Assembly (NCBI GenBank): GCA_009746045.1
Contig: RPFO01001901.1
Location: 186,001-250,000, forward strand
Direction of reading: 5' to 3'
From: Mesostigma viride
Lineage: Eukaryota; Streptophyta; Mesostigmatophyceae; Mesostigmatales; Mesostigmataceae
DNA: 64,000 nt
The translations under genes and the position numbers were made by a program. Below are positions 1-10,610 of the stretch, piece after piece. The first letter of the stretch is position 1; each line of letters begins with the position of its first letter. The notes beneath the pieces are model-generated. The model worked only from the letters and a program-made list of their open reading frames with translations. It made no database searches and was not told the origin of the DNA.

Positions 1-118
1 CTGCATAGCCCACGTGGTATTTATATTCACATACCAACGTAGGTTTACAAGGCTTATTCATACGTTGTATTCACAATGCCTTTGAGACTTAGTCTGCAGC
101 AAAGCATGGAGACTAACT
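1..118 (-). repeat. Terminal part of an LTR, family D (edge of window)
   Basis: These 118 bases recur without visible difference at 36802-36919, where they form one end of a longer LTR-like unit. The right edge is ...GGAGACTAACT, the same AGTTA/TAACT terminal signature seen on the other LTR elements here. A foldback of this same end makes up the MITE at 20032-20137. The rest of the LTR lies outside the window. The strand is inferred from the gag-like ORFs next to the 36.9-kb copy. Confidence 0.6.
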
Positions 119-272
119 CCAGTATTGTTTTATTATTTATTTCTGAATGCAGGTCTGCACCCCCAACATTATTGTTATTGTTTTTAAGTGAGACAACTTT
201 CTGTATTCTTTTTTTTTTTACTTATTGCTGTAATCTCATTTCTTCTTCTTTATGTTTATTATATTTATTATG

Positions 273-333
273 ATTAATTAATTAATTAATAAAACTCGTG
301 CTCCCGTTGGGGAGTCACGGAGTATTAACCCCA
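273..333 (-). repeat. 3' end of a LINE-family copy, minus strand
   Basis: A (TTAA)n tract at 273-290 is followed on the plus strand by the reverse complement of the LINE 3' hairpin (CTCCC-CAAC-GGGAG flanked by GTGCTCCGTGA and GAGCACGAG). The same hairpin plus TTAA tail ends the elements at 18774 and 48553. Little LINE body can be recognised further right, so this is a strongly 5'-truncated or old copy. Confidence 0.6.
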
Positions 334-3300
334 ATATGGAAGCGGCGTTTTGATGAGTAGTGTAGTTAGGATTTTCTAGACTAGATAGCTTAGAGTTAGG
401 GTAGTTCGATTACGCGGCTTCCTCCACCCCATCCATCATGGAATATGTGCTACATGATCTCCCAACGGAGGCATGTTATAATTTAGTTTAATTTAATTTA
501 ATTTAATGGATGGCTTGAAGGGGGCGGCATGCACACACTCCTACTGGTCTATTCTATCTAGATGGAGCCAGATCCTAGGTCGCATTCCTAGGTCGCTTAG
601 GCCATTCTTCCCATGTAGGCGCAAGTAGGCTTCTTCCCCACAACAGGAGGCGGGTTCATTGTCCTTGGGGACCTGGGCATTCTTTATCTTTACTTTAACG
701 TAATCTTACAATGTTCTTATCATGTGCTACTTATCTATCATTCTTCTTTTCTTTTTATTTCACTACTTGCGTCCATGAATGGTTGTCTCACTTAATAAAA
801 TGAATAGTTGTCTGACTCAATAAAATGGGTTAATTATACACTCTTCCACCTCTGGTTGTCTCCTTGATACACTCTTCCACCTTCCACCTATGAACTGGAG
901 TGAGCTGGTTATAGGAGGCGTTTGACCCAGATTGTTGGGATGGAGATCCTGGGAACCACGGGCGCTCAAACTACGAACTAGAAACCCCTGGCCCTTAGCC
1001 CAACGTATTGCCTATTAATTATCATATCCCAGCAATGACCTCTTTGTCCCTTTTGTTTATTCTTCTTCTCATCCCCTTTTTATTTTTTGTTTTAACTTTT
1101 ATTATTTTCCATCCACCACCCGGTCAGCCCTTTTGTGTTCACCATTCTCTCTCCTTCCACGTATGTCTTCCTACAGACCCCCCCCCATGATCTTCGCGCC
1201 TTTCCTCTCAGACGACTACTAGTAGTCCTCACACGACGTTACTAGGACCGCCATGCGTCCAGGAATACTTGTCTCACTGATTTGTCGGGAGCCGCGTGGC
1301 TATCTGTAGGAAGACCTGCATGGAGGGAGACAGACGGTAACAAAGCAAAAAGGGTTTTAGGGGGAAATAAAACAAACGAAGAAGGAAAAAGAGAATACAC
1401 GCACACAATTTTATGTTAGTATAGGGCCAGATTCTATGCATGCCACAACAGCCCCAGGCTCCACCTCTTATACAACCCCTCCCATTCCATATGTGTACTG
1501 ACTGGGCTGGAAGGCACTTCATTCCTAGTTGGCATACCATGCCACCGCAAGAAAGCCAAGGGGCTGCCCAGGGCATGATTGATCTGATGGATTATACCAG
1601 ATGGTTTAAGGCTTGGGCCACCTGATATCAAGATAACACAATCATCTGAACCTAGGTGTCTAATGATTTTACCTCAAATTATCGCTTGCTAAGCGCCATC
1701 CTCCTCGACACACTGGCCATTGTCGCAAAGACGTGACGGCGATGTTTTTATTAAGAAGAATGACATGATATGGCACCTTATGAGACAAAACATCGGACGG
1801 CGAGGTCACCTACATGTGGCTGCATGATTGATGAGTTGCAGAGGGAGGATGCCTTGAAAACATTCCAAAAAAATTGTTTGACCCACCGTTCAACGTCATG
1901 AATCGTTGAACACCATGCGTTGAATTCAACGTGACAGTTCCTGCAAACCAACACATCCACCGCCCTTCCGTCGGACGGCCGCATCTCCCTATCCGCACCG
2001 CCAGCATGCAATATCTGACGAATGGAATTTTTTACGTTGATGCCGGAACGATTATAGCAAGCTCGGCTGAAGTTGGTTCTGCCGTATTTGATTGACGCCG
2101 CAATCGCCTTCCGCCGCAGGTTGCATAGAACATACGTCGCCCGCGCTGCTATCCGAGGCGCTGTCAGGGCCTAACTCTTGCTGGCTAGGACTGCCTTCAC
2201 CTTTTTTCGGCTAGTTTAGAAGGACTCCGCCTATGATAAGAAAACCAGGCGGGTTCGAGTCGGCCGTGGTGCCCGCGGCTTCGCGACTAGAAGCTAGACA
2301 GTCATTCATCCCATATGCATTCCATTTCCACCCTACTAAGGACGCGGTGTGTGCCCACGAGACGAAGTCGACGTGTAAATAACCACATTATTAATTAATT
2401 GATGGCTGCCAGCCACCACCATACGCATGCCTCGCCTAGCTTCCCGCGAGAACGAGGTGATTTGGTCGCCTAGTCCATCGTTTCGCGCCATCTGCTGTTC
2501 GCACACACGTTCGCACACCCGTTCGCACACCCGTTCGCCAACTTTCCAAAACCCCGGAGTTGGCGAACGGGTTGGTCCAGTTGCGAACGCTTGTGCGAAC
2601 AGGTCGGTCCTATAATTAGCTCGGCCCGACTCGGCCTGTTCGCACACACGTTCGCACACCCGTTCGCACACCTGTTCCCCGGACCTGTGAGTTCAGACTA
2701 ATTAGGGGGGGATGTCCCCCCTCCACCAATGTCCCCAAAGTCCGAGGTTCGTGAACTGTCCGTGACCCCGCTTTCGGGGGACGGGGCGTCCGGCTCGGGG
2801 ACCAGCGCGGCGCGGGTCTGGGCCTGGTCTGGGGACTCTCCCCGTCGCGGGTGGTGTCGCGGTCTGGGGACTGCCGTCGCGGTGCGAGGGGAAGACGATG
2901 TGCGTGGGCCAGAAACCCCCCACGTGTCCTGGACGACGATGTGCGTGGGCCAGAAAACCCCCACGTGTCCTGGCGCCTGTCCTGGGCTGCGTGTCCTGGA
3001 TCCAGGAATTTAGGAGACGCATTACCCACCCACAACCGACAGGTATTTTAGGCGCAAGACACCGACACCACGGACGAGAATTCGCCGTTCACAAAAGAAA
3101 GCGACGGTCGTCACAGAAATGGACGCGAAACGGATGCGGAAAGAATGCCCTGCTCCGGCATTAGGAAGAGGATGCCGGAGGCCAGCGTGGCAGCGACGGG
3201 AAAGAAGGCAGAGCGGGCTATGGGCGTAGCCGGGCTGGTTTGTTTCAGGCGCGCCCTCCCCCAACTGCTCCCCCAGCAGCAAACGGCGAGATATCGTAGG

Positions 3301-3381
3301 GCAGGCGCGAGTGCTTTGACTCGCGGAACCGCAAGACCCTTCAAAAGTTGAGGCGATATCAATCAGCATGGAAACGTTTCT
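334..3381. other. Region without a recognisable gene
   Basis: Mostly anonymous sequence. A TTTAA pentanucleotide run lies near 485-505. A minus-strand ORF at 1778-2011 (77 codons, with a CRNC pair) has fairly natural composition but no recognised domain and could be an exon. At about 2499-2680 there is a minisatellite of GTTCGCACACCC units arranged on both sides of a short dyad. GC-rich DNA at 2700-3020 contains a direct duplication of about 38 bp (2895-2932 and 2937-2974). Long overlapping ORFs here reflect composition only. Confidence 0.5.
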
Positions 3382-4122
3382 GTGCGTTTCATCACGCGAC
3401 ACCGGAGTATGCGGAGGGCTAGGAACACCTTTCTACAGTGGGGGCGGTCGAGCAGTATCTGGAAAGCCGAAAAGACACGGAGGCAGATGTATAATGCACT
3501 GTGGTTTCTGAGCTGTGTGTGTCCGGTCCCATGTTTCAAAGCACAACCTTACAAGTCTCTGCTGCTGCATCTGGGGCATCGGTCAGGCCGCAATTCACAC
3601 GCTGTATTTCCCACTTTGTATTTGGATGCTGTCGTACCAATTTTTCACTCGTTGCAGGGGAAGGCCACCCTGGATAAGGTCCTGAACGCGTTGGCATTTT
3701 TTCTCACTAGGTGGTACTTCATCCATGCGAAGGGCACAGCCCCCGACGTGGGTGAACATGAGGGAATCAAGCTTTACAAGGCATCTGCGTCATCGAGGTC
3801 CAAGGAGCGGGCCATTCCCGAGTAAGTGGTGGTGATACTACTCTCTTTGGACATCTGGTTTGCCATGCTTCTAGGGATGAATTTCTCTCTGGCGTTCATG
3901 GTTTGCATTGTATGAACGCGGTGTTCATTTTTTGTGGCAATGCCCTTGTGTTTTGGTGCCCTATTCAGGAACGCGTAGCAGGATACAGCTAGGCATATCA
4001 CCACGTTGAAGTACGGCGACGCAGAGTTCAGGGCTGCTAACCGGCGTTTCCTCGAGCTGAGCTGCGAGGGCATGTTCGCGGACAGAGAGAGGCAACAACA
4101 CCTTGCCAACCAGAATCATGCG
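3382..4122 (+). CDS. Possible host gene exons, function unknown
   Basis: An open frame at 3382-3821 is followed by a good splice donor (GTAAGTGG at about 3822), an intron-like stretch ending in ...CCTATTCAG, and a second open stretch with natural-looking composition (an EFRAANRRFLELSCEGMF segment) that ends at another donor, GTAAGAG, near 4123. No domain was recognised. The first ATG at 3382 is not supported by anything upstream, so the gene may start earlier. It could equally be a decayed transposase exon. The splice pattern is seen; expression and gene extent are inferred. Confidence 0.3.
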
Positions 4123-4595
4123 GTAAGAGTTTTCCCTAGCATGGCTATTACAATACCTTTGTGGCTAGGTTGGTGTCCTTGCATGGTGTCAACAGATATC
4201 TCTGAGCCTTCTGCAAGAACTTCAACAGCAATACGTGTAGTGCTTCCATGGTTTCTTATTATAGTAGTGGTACATGGGTTCAGTGTTTCTGCTAGGGTTT
4301 TTTGGGCTGCGGTCGCGTGTGACCACGGCTCCCAAAATCCTGCGGTCAATGTTACCTCAGCCACCAAAATCCCGCGGTCGCACCTTTCAACATAGCTTTG
4401 TTGCAAGCAAGATGTGTTATACACTCCATTGAGTGCTTAGCCTAGGTCGGCTTTGTATTGGGGAATGGGGGGGGGGAGGGGGGTTTGCTACACCATTAAA
4501 TATAGGCATTGTTAGGTGGGACGTGGATTACTAATGGCAGGCACTGTTAAGGCAAATATTATGCCTCACCGGCTTATGGCCTTACAGCCCTTATT
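4123..4595. other. Intron-like or intergenic region with GC-rich motif
   Basis: No gene recognised. At 4310-4385 there are two copies of a motif of the form GCGGTCGCG...CCAAAATCCYGCGGTC. It recurs several times at 6575-6700, so it is a dispersed short repeat. A run of G near 4468-4483 interrupts otherwise plain sequence. Confidence 0.4.
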
Positions 4596-4700
4596 ACTAT
4601 TCTGATTTGGCACGCCGCAAAGGTGAAAACCATTTGCGTTCAGTGCCGGTCCGCGGAAAACGCGATCTGCAAATGAATCCAGGCCGGAATTGATCTTATT
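4596..4700 (-). repeat. SINE-like repeat fragment
   Basis: This stretch matches part of the repeat at 55895-56155 (same strand sense) and, inverted, the one at 37365-37680. The shared part is the block with the GCAAAGGTGAAAACC motif and the CGCGGAAAACGCG motif. Only the end distal to the tRNA-like B box is present. Confidence 0.55.
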
Positions 4701-5853
4701 ACTATAGTTACAGCCTTCACTCCCTTCAGAAGGCACAGTGGCGATATCCAATGTGCACGATAGGATTGAGGACTGTCAAACCATTAAGTTAACAGCTAGC
4801 GACAGTAGTAAATTTAGATTACGCCGTAACAAGTGATGAAGTGAAGTCACACATGCCACATGGGCCAAAACTCGAGGGCATGGCCAATTGGCCATTGGCC
4901 GGGCAACTGGCAAGTGCTATGTAGGTTTACTAGGTTGAAAACGGCGATGCTTTCCATGACCTGAATTCCGAGCAATATCGTAAGAATGCGGACGTGAGTG
5001 TCAGAGACGACCCAGAGCTTGACTTGTCCCGCTATTCTTCTCGTGAGATTCAGAATTGCGGCTAGCTTCGACATTACTCAGATTCCCAGGCGGCGGTAGA
5101 TGCCCTGACGATGGCGTCGGATCAGGCACTGCTTCCGGCATGGCATCGCCAGGGAGGCTGCGGCCAGCTTTACCAGACGAATGAGAGGATCGAGATGGTG
5201 ATCGTGGCTCAGACAAATACCGTGGCCGAGGATCGAAAGTGGACGTTGTGGCATGAGCCACGCTAATATACCTTTAGGTCTGCCTGCGGCGGACGCTCCT
5301 GCACTAGACTCTTTCCTATTGTTGCTGGCCGGGCATGTTAAATGTTCCGTTAGCCGACAGGTTCGCATTTCACGCCAAGGCAAGCAAAATCCCCCAAAGC
5401 AGGGCTAGCCGCTATCGGCTCTAAATTTGCTATGCGTTTCCACTGATAATATTAAGTACTAAGTTTTATCCAGCAACAAAACCTAGCATCATGTCTACGA
5501 AATCGTCAGCCATACTGGCTTTGCCGCACCGTCGACCGTGCAGCAGCTACATGCAGTACGTATCCATCGCAGCACGTTGAGGTGCAGGCTCTACAGTAGA
5601 CTCTAGGTAGGTATGGCTGAGACTTGAGCCAGGTTGGCAACGTCGGCACCAATCTATTAGGCAGTCCTCGGAACGCGGATACTAGTCACTAGAAAATATC
5701 TGATTTCAGCAATAAACCAAGGAAGGCTGAATTTTGTTCAGTCAACTCTCTGTACTTGGGAATTTTGGTTCTGACAATTTCAGCACAACCCTCGAAGTTA
5801 CAGCTGACCGGCCAATGGGCACACTAAAATTGAGTGCAACCCGCAGCCAGAAG
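4701..5853. other. Region without a recognisable gene
   Basis: No coding sequence, repeat or RNA gene could be recognised. Short ORFs on the minus strand (4847-5383) overlap one another in different frames and show no motif. Confidence 0.4.
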
Positions 5854-6543
5854 AGTTAACGTTTTTTATGAACGCAATATGTAAGGATATGGTTGCAATG
5901 CAGCAATGTGTGAATATGGTTGGAAACGGAGCTTTGTTAAATTGTATAGGCTTACAGCACTCGGGCACGTGAGTGCTTGTACACGAGTTTGCCAAGTCAA
6001 GGCAACACACGTGAGGCGGGCTCGCAAGAGATCTGCCCAAATGGCACTGGCCTATTCTTTATATACTTGTGCACTGTGCTTGCTAGTCCTGAGCAGCCTA
6101 GAAGGCCTGCTCAGTATTAACACTCCCGGTACAGTATTCACTACCTGTACAGCGCCCAGTTCCTATACAGTAGGCCTGCCATACAGTACAGTGACCACAG
6201 AGCACAGTCCACAGTGACTATTGCATCTGCACCTAGGACTAAGCCTGCGGTACCAACAGACCACAGGTTAAGGTTCCTATTTCCTGCGTACGACGTATTA
6301 ATCCAATACCGTCGTAGGTTCAGCACCTAATTCCTGTCAGCCCAGGAATTACTGTCGACCCCATATGTCGTCGGCAAATATTCACGTCCGACTTAGAAGA
6401 ACAGCCGGCTCGCGCTCGCGCGCGACCGGGAAGTCGGAACACCATAACTTTCTTGATACTTGTCGGAATGACCTCGTTCCGGTGCCGCTGGAATCGCAGA
6501 GATATGCCGAATCAGGATCACACCAATGCGCTTGGCGTTAACT
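5854..6543 (-). repeat. Solo LTR of element B family
   Basis: The reverse complement of this 690-bp block matches both LTRs of element B (13760-14455 and 22259-22954) along its length, including the AGTTAACGCC start, the TATATAAAG box and the ...GTTAACT end. It is flanked by a perfect 5-bp duplication, AGAAG (5849-5853 and 6544-6548). No internal element sequence adjoins it, so it is a solo LTR left by LTR-LTR recombination. It is more diverged than the two LTRs of B are from each other, so it is older. Confidence 0.93.
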
Positions 6544-6548
6544 AGAAG

Positions 6549-7103
6549 TGACCACGGTCACAAGACTATTTGTAGGCCTGTGGTCGCGGCCACCAAAATC
6601 CCGCAGCCACATGTGATCGCGGCCACCGAAATGCGGCGGCCACGTGTGACCGCGGGCCCCAAAATCCGGCGGCCGGCGGCCACATGTGGCCGCGCGCGGC
6701 CCGTTAGCAGAAACACTGCATGGGTTGTGCTGTATCACCAAGTTCATAGCCTTGCAGGCTTTGTGCATGTCCACAAGTTAAATGTTTGTTGTGACCTGAT
6801 CATGGGTTTCGTGGCATTTATGCTTGCTTGGGTACAAAGATTTTCGTTATTGCCACGCCCGTCCCGACTTCCCCCCAATGCATACCCACCCAGAGCCGAC
6901 TTCCTTGACAACCACCTTACTGCATTGCGCTCCATGGGGACGCGCAAGACCAACCTGCAACCTGCCATGCGTGTTCGCGCTGCAATACCATACTGAGCCG
7001 TACGCTGAGACTGCGGTCATGATCTCCATGGTGGATTCTAAACAGCTCCGTGAAGGCGATGGCATGATACAGCATGTCAGGTGGTGGTGGTGGATGGTTT
7101 GCA
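6549..7103. other. GC-rich repeat motif and unassigned sequence
   Basis: 6575-6700 contains several copies of the CGCGGCCACCAAAATCCCGC-type motif also seen at 4310-4385. Beyond it is an open stretch near 7010-7080 (an MISMVDSKQLREGDGMIQHV segment) that may be an exon, but no consistent splice phase to the next open stretch could be found. Confidence 0.35.
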
Positions 7104-7214
7104 ATGTCAGCACATGCCCCCGACTTGCAAGAGCCTCAACATGAGTTCAAGGCCATGCACAAGGAGAAGTTCCCGGGCGCATTGGCCGAGGTTGATGTAG
7201 GACGAGTTGAGTAA
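7104..7214 (+). CDS. Possible host coding segment ended by element A
   Basis: From the ATG at 7104 a short frame of natural composition (an HEFKAMHKEKFPGALAEVDV segment) runs into the left end of element A. The LTR itself supplies an in-frame TAA at 7212-7214. If element A and one copy of its GGACG duplication are removed, the frame instead continues past 23199 for a few codons to TAG at 23213-23215. The insertion would then alter only the last few residues. No domain is recognised and it could be an exon of a longer gene or chance. Confidence 0.28.
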   Translation: MSAHAPDLQEPQHEFKAMHKEKFPGALAEVDVGRVE

Positions 7215-7551
7215 CTCTAGAGCCCTAGGATCTGGCTCTGAGTTCCCCATGTCCGTCCGCACGCCTTCCGCTAGCGTCCGCTCAGCCGCCGGCTATAATC
7301 CGGCGGTCCGATGCGGGCGACCGGTCTAAGGGCGGCGCCTAGGGCCGGCGCCACCTAGGCCCCAGTCCGGGGCCTTATCCGGGTCAGTACGGACGGCTAG
7401 CTTGTCCTACGGTTACGGCTAACCGGATAGGCTTTGCTGGCTAAGACATAAACCAGTGGTTGGCCAGCTCCGACAGCAGTTCTCTGTGTTCACCTTATCC
7501 CAAGCTCATCGTGACCGACCGCCATAGCTCAGCCGGTCGGGGGCTTTAACT
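7205..7551 (+). repeat. Left LTR of element A
   Basis: Starts AGTTGAGTAACT and ends GGGGCTTTAACT. The termini are an imperfect AGTT...AACT inverted repeat rather than the usual TG...CA. The same sequence in two pieces forms the right LTR. The part from 7315 onward is repeated at 22960-23194 with only scattered differences. Confidence 0.93.
7286..7306 (+). promoter_or_regulatory. Candidate core promoter in LTR A: TATAAT inside a hairpin
   Basis: A TATAAT box (within 7293-7299) is framed by a perfect 7-bp inverted repeat, CCGCCGG (7286-7292) and CCGGCGG (7300-7306). The identical arrangement is kept in the right LTR at 13730-13750. Its role as promoter is inferred from position in the LTR. Confidence 0.4.
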
Positions 7552-7570
7552 TGTATTCATAAAATTCCCG

Positions 7571-9579
7571 ATGGCTTCCGGTACACGGAGCCGCACGGGC
7601 GAACACACAGATACGCCAAGTGGCGAGGCCGCAGGGTCCGTCCTGCCACGCTTTAGTGCGGACGAGGCCACGAGGTTGATGCAAACCCTCGTGGCGCAAC
7701 CTGAACTGGCCAAGCAGTTCAAGCATTTGATGCTTGCTGCTGACGACGCACTGAATCGCGGCCCTCTCAAGCAAACGGAGGTGCCCGCTGATCTACCTGC
7801 CGACTATCCGGCGGACGACGCAGCAGATAATTTTTCTGGCTGCTCTCAAGCGTCTGCGCGATGGACGCGCGGACAAAGATTCGGAGCTGATTGGCAAGTT
7901 CCGTGCAGTATTCTGAGTTATTATAAATAGTGGCGGAACCTTTTTTGCCACTTGGGCAATCAGGTCCGTCACTATTTATCCGGCGAAAACCACTCGCCGG
8001 TATCTATTCCGCGTTAAGTTCACGTGAACGTGGCGCGGAATTGATACCGGCGAGTGGTTTTCGCCGGATAAATAGTGACGGACCTGATTGCCCAAGTGGC
8101 AAAAAAGGTTCCGTCACTATTTATAATAACTAAAACGTCGTAGTGTGGGGGCCGATATCTATCGTACCGCTGATGCCTACTGCAGTACCGAATCTCGCCT
8201 TAACGATATTCCAACCGGGCATATTTTCCCTTCTGGCACTTTCGTTTGGCCTTCTGGTATCAATTCCGGTATTCGGAAATACCCGTGTCACCACAGGGAT
8301 TCGAACCCCCGACTTACGAGGTCTTAGTTATTATAAATAGTGACGGAACCTTTTTTGCCACTTGGGCAATCAGGTCCGTCACTATTTCTCCGGCGAAAAC
8401 CACTCGCCGGTATCAATTCCGCGCCACGTTCACGTGAACTTAATGCGGAATAGATACCGGCGAGTGGTTTTCGCCGGATAAATAGTGACGGACCTGATTG
8501 CCCAAGTGGCAAAAAAGGTTCCGTCACTATTTATAATAACTTTCTGCAGTACAACCAAGCACCCAAACATTGCCAATCTAGTTCGCATTGCGGACGACAA
8601 CAAACAAACCTGGGAAGTTTTTTACAACGGTCTAGATGCCCACTTGTCGCGGTCTAAGGAAGAGGCCGACGAGCAAGCCTTCAACGATTTCGAGGGCTAT
8701 GCAGTTAATAAGGCAAATTTGCCCGGGGCTGCACGTGATTTCCAGGTCTTCGTGCACAAGCACAAGCTGCTAGATACTCTCAAGCCCATTTTCCTGTGCA
8801 ATCGATTTCTCAAGAAATGCGACCTGTCGTCGGATGTGCATCTGACCATAGCGACGGAACTCAAAAAGAAGAGTGCCGTCAGTTTCGACGAGGGCATGCT
8901 GTATTTGATCTCATGCTTCAAGAGTGCGCAGTCCAAGCCGGCTGCCTCGGCTGCTCTGCCATCCCTGCGCAAGGTGGATACCGGCGCGTCTTCTTCTTCA
9001 GGCGCAGAGGCTCCAATTACGCGGTCGGAGCTTACGGCCATCCTGAAAAAGGTCGTCGGCCACGGCAACAACGGGGGCCAGCGAGGGCGCAAGCGCGGGC
9101 ATGGTGGCGACGCCAAGCAGGGTGATAATCCCCCGGCCAAGCGGCAGCAGGGGGCGTCTACTGACCGCAAGCAACGCTGTGAGCGCTGCTTCGGACGTCG
9201 CCATGTCCGGGATGACTGCCGAGTTCGCCCGGACCTGGAGCTCGAGGACAACCTTTGCCGCAAGTGCCACGACGTTCTGCGTGGTCACAGCGTGGAGGCG
9301 TGCAAGGCCAAGCGCATCGTCGTCCACGGCACACGCGAGGAGTGGGCAGAGCGACGGGCAGCACGAAAGTCAGGTGAGAGCACGCTCGATACCCCTTCTT
9401 TTGCTCAATGCGTCACGCTGAACCGGGCCGTCGTAGAGCCTGACGTCGTTCCTAAAAGCAACGTGACTGCATCCTCTGTCTCTTCCGTGATGTGCTCACG
9501 CAATCCGTTGATGCTGCTCTGGCTCTGTCGCGCCAGGATCACGTGCTTCCTGAGCACGGGTCTACAATGCGTGACCTAA
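7571..9579 (+). pseudogene. gag: gag of element A (frameshifted and interrupted)
   Basis: The capsid/nucleocapsid precursor starts at ATG 7571, just after the LTR. Its frame is lost near 7833 at a T5 run, then a 626-bp palindromic composite (7916-8541) interrupts it. The coding frame resumes at about 8547 and runs to 9579. The C-terminal half carries a CCHC zinc knuckle (C-x2-C-x4-H-x4-C, CERCFGRRHVRDDC) followed by a second CX2CX6HX4C cluster, typical of nucleocapsid RNA binding. The apparent start at 8485 is an artefact of the insert. The pol frame overlaps at 9492-9579 in the -1 phase, as expected for gag-pol frameshifting, though decay could give the same picture. Confidence 0.8.
7916..8541. 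mobile_element. Composite element of two inverted 216-bp palindromes
   Basis: Inserted in gag of element A with a 5-bp duplication TTCTG (7911-7915 and 8542-8546). It consists of a 216-bp near-perfect palindrome (7916-8131), a 194-bp core (8132-8325) and a second 216-bp palindrome (8326-8541). The small central asymmetry of the second is the reverse complement of the first, so they sit in inverted orientation. Outer ends are AGTTATTATAAATAG / ...ATAATAACT. No protein is encoded. The core holds a sequence on the minus strand matching the tRNA B box (GGTTCGAATCC, 8297-8307), but no complete tRNA. It is probably non-autonomous; the mobilising enzyme is unknown, but the AGTTA/TAACT ends and 5-bp duplication match the LTR elements here. 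Confidence 0.85.
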
Positions 9580-10610
9580 GCAATGTGGTGTCTTCTAGGT
9601 CGGGTGTGTACAACGCCGAGCGACCAAGCACTACTGCAGCACCCCAGCTAGATACTGGGGCGGTTGGGCCTATGAGGAATGTTGTGACAGTGCAAGAGAA
9701 TGCTGGGCGGGCAGATGTTCTCGGTACACACCACCCTAGTGTGGATCTTCACATTGGCAAGGTGCTCACACGGGCGGCCTTTCGTGCAGCCTCTGAAGCT
9801 GCCCAGTTAGCCAATGTCACTACCCCAGTAGTCACCCCACCTGTTGAGAATCCTGACAATGCCACTGCACCTCAGGCTGTCACCCTGAAACTGTTAGCAT
9901 ACCAGATGCACCGTGCATACGGGCATGAGGCCCAAGCCGAGGTAGAGGGGGCACACATGTTGGGGGCACCTTTATACAACGAGCTGAAGAATGTGCGTGC
10001 TCAGTGTCCTGCCTGCATCAAGATCAGGAAGAAGTCGCGTAGGCGGCATGCCAAGACTCCACCCTTGGAGCGAGGGTACCTTGTGGGGGATGTCATGCAC
10101 ATGGAAGGGGGGGACACCTATTTCATAGTCAAGGATAGGTTCAGCAAGGTCACCTACATTGAGCCGCTGCCCCACATGTTGAGGCTGACCTGCACAGGGC
10201 TATCAAGATCAGCCTGGCTTTCTTTCATCCCGTAGTGGAGCTCATGCTAGACCAGCAGTTCCGCTGTGTGCAAGGTTTGCCGGGGATGGAGGCCGTGGTC
10301 ATCGTGGGGCGTGAGGATCACGGCAATATGGGCATGATAGATCGCACTGTAAGCTATGTCAAGACTGTGGCAGCCAAGCGACAGGATAACCCACATGGCA
10401 AATCCTACGCGGTCAAGACGGCGTGGTGCAAGGAGCTCATGCATGTGTGCAACCATAGGCACGTGCTTGATGTCAAGGGCTTTGGGCTAGTCACGCCTCG
10501 GGGGCTGTCAGCGGGCACCTACTCACCCGAGGTAGTAGAGGCATAGTAACCAACAGCATCTACAGGATACCGCCGCCAAGCTGCGGCTCAAGGATGCCAC
10601 GCTGCCTGAT
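9492..10610 (+). pseudogene. Integrase of element A (frameshifted)
   Basis: Covers the N-terminal HHCC zinc-binding domain (H...H in YQMHRAYGHEAQ, C..C in VRAQCPACIK, around 9900-10020) and the catalytic core (first acidic residue in the VGDVMHMEGG segment near 10085, KDRFSKVTYIEPL after it). The frame breaks near 10190-10235, continues in another frame to 10546 (GREDHGNMGMIDRTVSYVKT, holding the expected glutamate region only in altered form), then returns to the pol frame before 10611. Integrase joins the cDNA to target DNA; the 5-bp duplication around A fits this enzyme class. As written, the sequence cannot make a functional integrase. Confidence 0.75.

Noticed and set aside
2336-3164. 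Several overlapping GC-rich ORFs
   Set aside because: They overlap in many frames, are Arg/Pro/Gly-rich and contain direct duplications. No frame has protein-like composition.
8132-8325. tRNA gene in the core of the composite element
   Set aside because: Only a B box and an imperfect T-arm are present. No D-arm, anticodon arm or acceptor pairing could be found.
7930-8527. Two identical 67-codon ORFs (7930-8133 plus strand, 8324-8527 minus strand)
   Set aside because: They are the two palindromic ends of the composite element read in opposite directions, not genes.
8485-8541. Apparent gag start at 8485
   Set aside because: These codons come from the end of the inserted palindrome. The gag frame proper begins at 7571 and resumes after 8546.
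9645-9670. A D-T-G-A sequence in element A between gag and integrase, resembling an aspartic protease loop
   Set aside because: No retropepsin-like strands follow it. The region is low-complexity linker and the later domain at 11.2-11.6 kb has the expected ILG-type strand. Element B has no equivalent here.
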